From the NCBI RefSeq assembly GCF_015207665.1, contig NZ_JADEWL010000058.1:1-39866 (forward strand): a stretch of 39,866 bases of DNA. Reading direction: 5' to 3'. Below are positions 8,028 through 14,774 of the stretch, one piece after another (within the stretch, counting starts at the first letter, position 1; every line of letters begins with the position of its first letter). The position numbers and the translations under genes are program-made. Under the pieces are notes generated by a model. The model was given only the letters and a program-made list of their open reading frames with translations. It was not told the DNA's origin and searched no databases. The DNA comes from Plectonema cf. radiosum LEGE 06105 (lineage in GTDB: Bacteria > Cyanobacteriota > Cyanobacteriia > Cyanobacteriales > Nostocaceae).

Positions 8028-8726
8028 ATGCAAACCCTAAATACAGATAAAAATCAAACTAATATCGTCCCCTTGTTCGCGATCGCAACATTTGCCTTAC
8101 ATTTCTTGACTTTGATTTTACTGATGTTTCACGGGGGAATGTTACAGCAAGTTAAGCGTAAATCTGTACCCCAAATTTTGGTACAATTAGCAGATGGTCG
8201 AGTTATCACCGCTGATGCTACGAGTAATTTGGAACGCGATATGCCGAAAGCATCTAGCTTCGCTAATCGGCAAACAATTCGCCGTTTTGTAGGTGAAACT
8301 ATGACTTTAATGTTTACTTGGTCGCAAAAACAATCATCAACGGTAGTTTGGAATATTACTTCTGAATTATTAAGAAATGATTTTCAGCGGAAATTTGCTC
8401 AGAGATTTAATAACTTTGAGTTAGAAAGTCCCGAAGAAAATGTTTTAGTAATTCAAAGGATTTCTCAACCGGAAGTAATTTCCGAAGGAAAATGGAAAGT
8501 TGAAATTTTAGGCAATCGTTTAATTTTTAGTCGGGGTGATAATTTAGGTAAGTCAGTTCCTTTTAACAAACAAATTTTCGTTGAAGCTATAGATGAAGTA
8601 AATTCTTTACCAAATATTCCAACTCCTTTAAATTTAGCAGTTTACCGACTCGGAGAAGCCAGAATACAAATTTATAATATTTGTGATATTGAAGATAAAA
8701 GCTGTTATGAAAATAAAGATATTTAA
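8028..8726 (+). CDS. VirB8-position membrane-anchored protein, paralogue 2
   Basis: A 232-residue protein with one TM helix (about 14-36) and a periplasmic domain. It is paralogous to the preceding gene through the TM segment, the VQLADGR strand, a FVGETMTLMFTW helix (against FVSKTMISMFNW), GKWKVEILG and PFNKQIFVEAID (against PFNKDIFVQAID). The conserved Met/Trp-containing helix followed by Trp-Arg/Lys-Val strands suggests a VirB8-like assembly factor. It lacks a ~35-residue insertion found in paralogue 1. Two VirB8-like subunits in tandem could form a hetero-oligomer. Confidence 0.55.
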   Translation: MQTLNTDKNQTNIVPLFAIATFALHFLTLILLMFHGGMLQQVKRKSVPQILVQLADGRVITADATSNLERDMPKASSFANRQTIRRFVGETMTLMFTWSQKQSSTVVWNITSELLRNDFQRKFAQRFNNFELESPEENVLVIQRISQPEVISEGKWKVEILGNRLIFSRGDNLGKSVPFNKQIFVEAIDEVNSLPNIPTPLNLAVYRLGEARIQIYNICDIEDKSCYENKDI

Positions 8727-8873
8727 GAAGATGAGAATTTTCAATTTACTGTGATGATTTTTTATATTTTTTACATTTTTTATATTTCGTATATTTTTTT
8801 ATATATATAATTAATATTTTATTTGATATTTTTTTTAATTAAATTAACTTTTGAAATTATTTATTCTCCATTC

Positions 8874-8939
8874 CCAATTACCAATTACCAATTACCAATT
8901 ACCAATTACCAATTACCAATTACCAATTACCTATTCCCT
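8874..8939. repeat. CAATTAC heptamer repeat
   Basis: Eight to nine units of CAATTAC (with CTATTCC at the end) directly before the VirB10-like start codon. A very AT-rich stretch (8755-8830) precedes it. The frame stays open through the repeat and would add ITNYQLP repeats to the protein. I treat that as non-coding. Confidence 0.85.
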
Positions 8940-8942
8940 ATC

Positions 8943-10580
8943 ATGACTAAATACTCAACATCATCCCAAAATACTCAAACTGGACTTACCGAATGGGAAA
9001 TGCGGATGGCAAAATTGGTTGGTTTGGATGAACCCATACCCTCAGAAATGGGAATGGAAGATGCATCAATTACAAATGTAAATCCTCAAACAGATGAACT
9101 CAATAACAACGTCACTTCACAACCACTTTCGGCTAATCCCTTCGCTAAAGCCGGTTTAGTGGCTGCTGCAACCTTGGCTGTAGTTATGTTTGCTGGTGGA
9201 TTTTTATCTCAATTAATGAGTAACGATACAAAACCGACACAAAACACCATCGCTACCCCAATCTTACCCCAACCCGAAACCAAACCCCGTCAGCAACAAT
9301 TAGAAGAACAAGTCGAAGGGTTGAAAACCAAACTAGCACTTTCCCAACAACTCGAAGCGGTAAAATCTGCACAAGAAAAGCTCAGAATGGTTAAGCCTAC
9401 ATCATCAACACCTTCCATAGCAGCTAAACCAACTCCCGAAATTCAACCGCAAACTATTCCCCGTGACGCATCCATGTCGATGATTCGTCCCAAACCTCAA
9501 ACACCACCAACACGCATTGTTGAGGTACCTAGAATCGTCACAGTTGAGCGTATTGTTAATGTCCCGCAATCCACAAATGACAGTGGAAGTATATCGCGTT
9601 CAGCTATGCTGTCTCGATCGCAACCCAAAAAATCCCCATCAGAGCAACAGGAAGTATTACCAATATTACCACCCGCACCAACCCCACAACCCCTAGTAGA
9701 AATCGCACCACCAGAACCTAATCCGATGCAAGAATGGGCAAGGTTAGCAAAATTAGGTAGTTACGGACAGGTATCTCTGAGCGAAAAACAGACTGTCAAC
9801 AATCGAACATCACCCTCACAAGTTGCAGTTGAAAGAGATGTGAAAGAGAAAGAAACTCAAAGTAAGCCTGTTATAGAAACACGAACCCGTACAGTCACAA
9901 AATCAGTCAGAAGAAATCCTCAAACAATCCCAGTAGGGAACAGTGCGAAAGCCATATTAACTACAGCAATCTACGGTGAAACTACCAAATCAGACAGAGA
10001 AGATACTGAAAATAGTAATAGCAATAACGTTTATGTAGTAAGTTTAAAACAAGCCCTAAAAGCCGCTGACGGTACGGTAGCACTACCGATAGGAAGCCAA
10101 ATATTAACCAAAATTGATTCTATCTCTGAAAACGGTTTAATGCAGTTAGAAATAGTCAAAATTATGATGCGAAAAAATGGTGAAATTGCAGAAAAAAACG
10201 TACCCCAAAACGCGCTGATGATTCGTGGTAAAAATGGTAAACCATTAATAGCTAATCAATATTCTAACAGTGGTTCATCTATGGCTCTGATGGATGCGGA
10301 ATTATTTGCTTTAGGGGGATTAGGTAAAGCAGCAGAAATAATTAACCGTACCGAATCTCAAGTAGTCACCGGAGAAAATGGTACAGTAGCCGTCACCAAT
10401 GTCAACCGTAATCCCAGTACGGCTGCTGCTATATTAGAAGGCGGAATGAAAACCGTAATTCCACAAATTACCCGCCGCAATCAACGAGCTATGTCTGAAA
10501 TGTCCCGTAAAACAAACATTTGGTTTTTACCTCCGGGCAAAGAAGTTGAAATATTTGTCAATCAAGAAACAGAATTTTAA
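8943..10580 (+). CDS. VirB10/TrbI-like envelope-spanning protein
   Basis: A 545-residue protein if it starts at 8943 (MTKYSTSSQ). The open frame reaches 8823 only through heptamer repeats. The plan is VirB10/TrbI: cytoplasmic N-terminus, a single TM (about 66-88, AATLAVVMFAGGF), a coiled coil (about 115-147), a long Pro-rich periplasmic linker (about 150-320), and a conserved C-terminal domain from about residue 335. That domain holds AILTTAIYGET, then ALPIGSQILTKID, matching the IPqGSrl strand of VirB10, and LEIVKIMMRKNGEI. VirB10 bridges the inner membrane and outer-membrane core. This is the second-strongest identification in the cluster after the ATPase. Confidence 0.75.
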   Translation: MTKYSTSSQNTQTGLTEWEMRMAKLVGLDEPIPSEMGMEDASITNVNPQTDELNNNVTSQPLSANPFAKAGLVAAATLAVVMFAGGFLSQLMSNDTKPTQNTIATPILPQPETKPRQQQLEEQVEGLKTKLALSQQLEAVKSAQEKLRMVKPTSSTPSIAAKPTPEIQPQTIPRDASMSMIRPKPQTPPTRIVEVPRIVTVERIVNVPQSTNDSGSISRSAMLSRSQPKKSPSEQQEVLPILPPAPTPQPLVEIAPPEPNPMQEWARLAKLGSYGQVSLSEKQTVNNRTSPSQVAVERDVKEKETQSKPVIETRTRTVTKSVRRNPQTIPVGNSAKAILTTAIYGETTKSDREDTENSNSNNVYVVSLKQALKAADGTVALPIGSQILTKIDSISENGLMQLEIVKIMMRKNGEIAEKNVPQNALMIRGKNGKPLIANQYSNSGSSMALMDAELFALGGLGKAAEIINRTESQVVTGENGTVAVTNVNRNPSTAAAILEGGMKTVIPQITRRNQRAMSEMSRKTNIWFLPPGKEVEIFVNQETEF

Positions 10581-10728
10581 AAAACTTAGGAGTCAGGAGT
10601 TTTGAATATATTATTTTACATTTAATAGAAAATTATGTTAACTATCAATCAAGATAGAATTAAAAATTGATGTTAGCGAATCATTTTAATAGTATTTTGC
10701 GGGATGATCTATACATATCAAAATACTG

Positions 10729-10753
10729 GGAGACGTTGCACTGCAACGTCTCT
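10729..10753. repeat. GTAGAGACG-type palindrome, copy 2
   Basis: Inverted repeat GAGACGTTGCA-C-TGCAACGTCTC, related to the one at 5838-5864 but with compensated arm changes (GTTGCA/TGCAAC instead of GTAGCA/TGCTAC). It lies between the VirB10-like gene and the last cluster gene. An ATTT/GTTT-rich repeat follows up to 10815. Confidence 0.8.
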
Positions 10754-10839
10754 ACACAATTTATTTATATATCATGATTATTTATTTGTTTATTTGTTTA
10801 TTTATTTATTTTGAACTATTAACTTTTTGAAAATTTCCG

Positions 10840-11379
10840 ATGAAAAAAACGCTCAATCTGTCCCTCGGTTCCCTAATGTTTTCCGCAACAAGTATATTAA
10901 TAGCAAGTGCTGTATTAGCAAATAATGCCGTTTTACGTTCAATATTTTCCTGTCAAGCTCAGGGTTTGGGGGGTGCAATTCCGAGTATTAAAGTTTGGTA
11001 TCAACAAGGTACAAATTTAAGCTTTATTCCCGCAGAAGAAACAATCAAAAAAGTCTGGTTAGATGACCCATCACAAGTTACTCTAGATTTTGATGGTCCC
11101 ATGTGTGTGCAATTTGGAGAAGAAAACGCTAACACAGCAGATTGTGAAAACTCCGCAGCAAGTGTAATTCACCTCAGAAGAATCGAAAAACTTGATATTC
11201 CTGGACTCCCAAATACAGATAATACACTTTTAACGGTAATTACAGAAACAAATAGTAAAAAAAGACTCTATACATTCCGAGTAATATATCAAGAAGGTAG
11301 TCCCGAATATAATACTTTAGCAGTATTTGCAGACCCCCCGAATTTCGGAGAAACACCATGTGTAAGAGTTGAAGAGTGA
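10840..11379 (+). CDS. Exported protein, possible VirB9/TraK-like subunit
   Basis: A 179-residue protein with a signal peptide. It starts MKKTLNLSLG, then a hydrophobic core, and is probably cleaved after AVLA at residue 27. Mature cysteines are Cys38, 89, 102 and 174. The mature part is beta-rich: IKKVWLDDPSQVTLDFDG, then VIHLRRIEKLDIPG, LLTVITET and RLYTFRVIY. A start resembling 'I..v.LddPs', followed by strands and a 'LTVIT...YTFRV' segment, recalls the N-terminal domain of VirB9/TraK/TrbG outer-membrane-complex proteins. It would supply the missing partner of VirB10. The family link is weak, and a cyanobacterium-specific exported protein is equally possible. It converges with the ABC exporter remnant, 23 bp away. 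Confidence 0.45.
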   Translation: MKKTLNLSLGSLMFSATSILIASAVLANNAVLRSIFSCQAQGLGGAIPSIKVWYQQGTNLSFIPAEETIKKVWLDDPSQVTLDFDGPMCVQFGEENANTADCENSAASVIHLRRIEKLDIPGLPNTDNTLLTVITETNSKKRLYTFRVIYQEGSPEYNTLAVFADPPNFGETPCVRVEE

Positions 11380-11402
11380 GGAGGTAGAGGCAAAAGTAAG
11401 TA

Positions 11403-12572
11403 TTAATGAATCCCAGACTGTACGCGCCACAAACTTGCATAAATTCTATCAAGTGCGAGTAAATCCTCGTGCTTACCCTGCTCGACAATTTGACCATTAT
11501 CCATGACATAAATACAATGACTATGGCGAATTGTGGACAAACGATGGGCGATCGCAATTGTCGTCCGATTTTGGGTAATTATTGCTAGGGATTTCTGAAT
11601 AGCCGCTTCCGTTTCATTATCCACCGCTGAAGTCGCTTCATCTAAAATTAAAATCGGTGGATCTTTAAGAATTGCACGGGCTATGGCAATTCGTTGTCTT
11701 TGTCCACCAGAAAGTTTTTGACCCCGTTCGCCCACGATAGTATCGTATCCTTGGGGTAGTTGCAAGATAAATTCATCAGCCTGGGCTAATTTGGCAGCAT
11801 GGATAATTTCTGACTCAGTAGCATCAAAGCTACCATAAGCAATATTCTCCGCCACCGTACCGTGAAATAAAAACACATCTTGACTCACCCAACCGATACA
11901 GCGTCGTAAATCAAACAAATTGAGGTCGCGGATATCAATACCATCAACTAAAATCCGCCCACTTTGTACTTCATAAAACCGTAGTAAAAGTTTAACTAAA
12001 GTGCTTTTACCCGAACCCGTTGCTCCCACAATACCGATTGTAGCTTTTGCGGGAATCTGGAGAGATAAATTTTTGAGTATATCGTTGCGCTCATTGTAGG
12101 CAAAGGTAATATTATCAAATTGCACTTCACCAGCTATAGTTTCGATTGGTAAAAAGCGATTGCCGTGAGGAATTGCGATCGCAGTATCCAGTAAACCCAT
12201 GACACGCCGCACCGATGCCATTGCTCGCTGATATTCATCCATGATTTCACTCAGTTCAGTGAACGGCCAAAGTAAATCTTGCACAATAAACACCATAAAC
12301 CCGTAAGTACCCACACTGAGGCGACCTTGTAGCACTTCCCGACCACCCAAATACAGAGTCAGCACAAACCCTAATAAAATCAAAAATCGCAGCACGGGTT
12401 GAAAAGCCACACTCAAGGCGATCGCCTTTTTGTTACTGCGACGATAGGATTCACTTTCTTGGTAAACGCGATCGCTTTCATAAGCTTCAGCCGTAAAGCT
12501 TTTGATGGTGGCAATTCCAGAGATATTGTTAGCGAGGCGGTGGATCGTTGCTAATTCGGGTGGAATTTCAAC
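11403..12572 (-). pseudogene. 5'-truncated ABC exporter (membrane + ATPase half-transporter)
   Basis: The frame carries the end of an ABC exporter membrane domain (GIATIKSFTAE, then several TM segments) and a complete ATP-binding domain. The latter has Walker A GATGSGKST, signature [14 protein letters not shown], Walker B ILILDEATSA and H-loop IAIAHRLST. The C-terminus is intact. Homology runs upstream to about 12560-12575 and then stops without a start codon. The first half (about 250-280 residues with 3-4 TM helices) is missing. A TTG at 12416 could initiate a fragment, but it is inside the conserved domain. Exporters of this type (MsbA/HlyB-like) need the whole TM domain, so this is probably non-functional. 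Confidence 0.8.
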
Positions 12573-12759
12573 TTTTGCAGTTCGGGGTATTGGTAAGAAT
12601 TGGTGGAAATTAGAAAAAAATACTACAATTCCTAACGAACTTAGACTAGTTAATGATTATGGCAATCATTGGTTGTGGGAACCAAGTTATACAATGCGGT
12701 TAGAGGAATATAAATCCGCACTTCGTTTAGTTGGTGATACATTTTATAAAGTAAGTTGA
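12573..12759 (+). pseudogene. Tail of a possible Tse2-like ADP-ribosyltransferase toxin
   Basis: An open frame from about 12573 to the TGA at 12757-12759 encodes a C-terminal-looking peptide: WWKLEKNTTIPNELRLVNDYG, then HWLWEPSYTMRLEEYKSAL. The pattern of Trp, 'IP..L..v.D..nHw...P...M.leey...L' resembles my recollection of the Tse2-type toxin family. The frame is also open further upstream (to 12502), but that part is antisense to the ABC exporter. The likely breakpoint between the two fragments is near 12570, where both lose their N-terminal parts. The family call is tentative. Confidence 0.35.
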
Positions 12760-12761
12760 AG

Positions 12762-12947
12762 ATGTTATTGAACATGAATTTATCTCCAAAAGCAATTAGA
12801 TTTATTCTTGAAGCATTAGAGTTTAGGATTGCTGCTTATCATCAACAGTTAGAGATAGAAGGAATGAAAAAATCGTTTATTACACCTATAGTTGGTGCCA
12901 AAGTGAGACGTAACAGTGTACATAGGTACAGTTTTAATTACAGGTGA
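12762..12947 (+). CDS. Small ORF, possible broken partner of the toxin tail
   Basis: An ORF of about 61 residues begins at ATG 12762, 2 bp after the previous stop (an in-frame TTG at 12756 is also possible). The first ~35 residues (LSPKAIRFILEALEFRIAAY) read as a natural helical small protein. The last part (KVRRNSVHRYSFNYR) is unlike it and may be out of frame after a small deletion. It overlaps the end of the DUF5615 gene on the other strand by 10 bp. The tight spacing suggests it was co-transcribed with the toxin fragment, as an antitoxin or immunity partner. I recognise no family with certainty. Confidence 0.4.
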   Translation: MLLNMNLSPKAIRFILEALEFRIAAYHQQLEIEGMKKSFITPIVGAKVRRNSVHRYSFNYR

Positions 12948-13291
12948 GCAGTAATTGAATCACGACTCATTTCAATATAGGAGTGACTCTCAAATAATTT
13001 AACTAAAGCTTTTAAGTTAGCTGCAAATAATGCTTCTAATTCTAAGTTATTAATATTACCTGTTGTTATAAGTAATAATTTAAACGGTTCTTGAATCGTT
13101 AAAAAAGAATTTAAAAAATCAGAATCCTTCGTAATTAATATGCGCTCATCTCCTATTGATATCGCGTTAATTTCTATATCTGATGTAGCATTTCGATTAG
13201 GCAAATCTCTTGTATGAATTGTATCATAACCCGCAAATTCTAGGAATCGAGCAAGTCGAGCAGGTAATTGGGCATCAACCAGAAATCTCAT
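12938..13291 (-). CDS. DUF5615 PIN-like toxin
   Basis: A 117-residue protein with the DUF5615 (PIN-like, Mut7-C-related) layout. The N-terminal strand MRFLVDAQLP has the conserved Asp, then HTRDLPNRNATSDIEI, a central RILITKDSDF with acidic residues, and a C-terminal helix. Such proteins are presumed ribonuclease toxins paired with DUF433 antitoxins. The start codon overlaps the upstream DUF433 stop by 4 bp (ATGA), so translation is coupled. Length is normal for the family and no damage is visible. Confidence 0.85.
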   Translation of the reverse strand: MRFLVDAQLPARLARFLEFAGYDTIHTRDLPNRNATSDIEINAISIGDERILITKDSDFLNSFLTIQEPFKLLLITTGNINNLELEALFAANLKALVKLFESHSYIEMSRDSITAHL

Positions 13292-13524
13292 GAAGCAATT
13301 TTGTGTATACTTTTAACTTGGCTAAGACGCACAGCAAATTGCAGAGCCGCAAAAATATCTTCCCGCTCTAAATCGTCATAATCTGCTAAGATTTCATCTG
13401 GTGTCATGCCTGCGCTAAGTAATTCCAGAATCAATTCTACAGGATAACGAAGTCCTCTTATACAAGGCTTGCCGTGACAAATTTCGGGATTGTAGGTAAT
13501 GCGTTTTAAAAGGTTACTGCTCAT
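13288..13524 (-). CDS. DUF433 antitoxin
   Basis: A 78-residue protein starting MSSNLLKRITYNPEICHGKP. It carries the DUF433 signature CHGKPCIRGLRYPVELILELL and SAGMTPDEILADYDDLERED, a winged-helix-type DNA-binding domain found in antitoxins paired with DUF5615. The ATG at 13524 is chosen because homology begins there. The frame stays open to 13662, but those extra residues look like antisense noise. The gene is upstream of and overlaps the toxin, so the two form one operon. Autoregulation is usual for such pairs but is not shown here. Confidence 0.85.
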   Translation of the reverse strand: MSSNLLKRITYNPEICHGKPCIRGLRYPVELILELLSAGMTPDEILADYDDLEREDIFAALQFAVRLSQVKSIHKIAS

Positions 13525-13648
13525 AGTGTTATTTTTGTAAATCATACGTTTGTTGATATATTCTAAGTGATTCAGTGGGGAATTTTCGAGAGACAGCGGG
13601 TTTAGCAAGAAATTAAGGAAGAGGGAATAAAAGAGGGCGATCGCGCGA

Positions 13649-13804
13649 ATGGCAGTTCTCAAGCTGGCTGGTGGTGGTATGTTTGACGTAGTAATCGCTC
13701 AGGCTGCTTTGAAGGTTGGTGTGGATTATCTTGTTACGCTCAATCCTAAAGATTTTGTTCGGTTGGGAGATGAAATTGCGGCTTTCGTGAAAGTCCCTGA
13801 GTAA
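13649..13804 (+). pseudogene. C-terminal stump of a PIN-domain protein
   Basis: A 51-residue open frame encoding LAGGGMFDVVIAQAALKVG, then YLVTLNPKDFVRLG. This is the C-terminal part of a PIN (VapC-like) ribonuclease: the Asp of GGMFD and the TLNPKDF strand are characteristic. The first two-thirds, including the first catalytic Asp and the central Glu, are absent. A stop codon lies in frame 21 bp upstream of the ATG. It is therefore a relic of a third toxin-antitoxin module in this strip. Confidence 0.75.
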
Positions 13805-14252
13805 GATGTGCTTGAGAGCTTACTGAAGGTATCGCTTCTTCCCTAAATAAATAATGCCTCCATGGGGCGATCGCCCTTTTCTGGCTTTAATAATAATGGC
13901 GATCGTACGGGAGCTGTTCCACTCACAAGGGTAGAATACTTACTTTAATTTAGGGTGGTTGAAAGTTTATTGGTGTGCTTAGTCAGTTTTGTTCGGTTCC
14001 GCAAAGCTTTCACCCAACCTACAAGCTAGGGACACGCTTGCGCGAACGTAGGGAAGAGGGTAGGGGGGTTAGGTATTTGCGTAAATTTGAAACCATATAA
14101 ATGTTTTCCGGAGATATCTAATATATCCCTAATCTTTTATTCACACAAAATATGTTGGGTTACGACGCAAATTCAATTTTTCGTGAAAATGATATTTCTT
14201 CGTGCGTCTAACCCAACCTACTAACTGAGTGCCTAACTTGAGTGCCAAACAA
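13805..14252. repeat. Gene-free spacer with two GTTGGGTT-type inverted repeats
   Basis: No plausible gene. An imperfect inverted repeat at 14154-14217 has ends GTTGGGTTACGACGC and GCGTCTAACCCAAC. A looser one lies at about 13953-14027 (GGGTGGTTGAAAG and CTTTCACCCAACC). These GTTGGGTT/AACCCAAC ends belong to a common dispersed cyanobacterial intergenic repeat. Two GCGATCG-containing words lie near 13865-13905. Confidence 0.6.
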
Positions 14253-14681
14253 TTAAAATGTCCAACCAATAGAACCAGTAATGGTAAGTGGCGCACCCCT
14301 CTGAATGAAGGTTCTACCAAAGGAATAGCTGCTATAGTCTATATCAAACAGGTTGCGAATGTTAACAGCCGCTTTAAAACCATCTCTACGGTAATAAATC
14401 GCCGCGTCGGTACGTAAGTGACTGGGTAGTTCAAAGGAATTTGCGAGATCGCCCTGTCTTTCGCCGATATAAAACAGTCCTAAGCCAAACCCTAAGCCTC
14501 TTAAATTACCTTTCTGAATTTCATCGGTTGTCCAAAGGCTAGCTTGATTAAATGGTACATTGTCTAATTGATTGCCAATGGGAGTAGCGTTATCTTTGGT
14601 GACTTCTGCATCGGTATAAGCATAGGAGGCAATAATTTTCCAACCAGGTAATATCTCACTTCGTAAACGCTTAGGACACAA
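14253..14681 (-). pseudogene. C-terminal fragment of a TonB-dependent siderophore receptor
   Basis: About 140 residues match the last beta-strands of a TonB-dependent outer-membrane receptor of the ferric-siderophore (FhuA/FecA-like) type: PGWKIIASYAYTDAEVTKDN, FGLGLFYIGERQG, LPSHLRTDAAIYYRRDGFKA, VNIRNLFDIDYSS, and the terminal strand TGSIGWTF ending in Phe as required by the BAM machinery. Complete receptors are about 700-850 residues. The plug domain and about 16 strands are missing upstream of 14660, where homology stops. It is a relic. Confidence 0.85.
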
Positions 14682-14774
14682 ATAATGAAGGCATACCCAC
14701 TTAACTAAAGTTAGGGGCTTGAAACCGAATTAATTACGAATTACGAATTCATATGGTCAAGGAACAAGTTTAGA

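Noticed and set aside
8823-8942. N-terminal extension of the VirB10-like protein (40 codons)
   Set aside because: It translates the CAATTAC heptamer repeat into ITNYQLP repeats; the ATG at 8943 begins the natural-looking sequence.
1-11400. Conjugative plasmid or integrative element
   Set aside because: I see no relaxase, coupling protein, integrase, att-like direct repeats or replication gene; I can only call it secretion-like.
11403-12416. Complete ABC transporter gene starting at TTG 12416
   Set aside because: Family-matching residues continue upstream in frame for about 50 codons, so the TTG is an internal Leu and the gene is truncated.
14229-14417. 62-codon + strand open frame
   Set aside because: It is antisense to the TonB-receptor fragment, whose minus-strand frame has clear family motifs.
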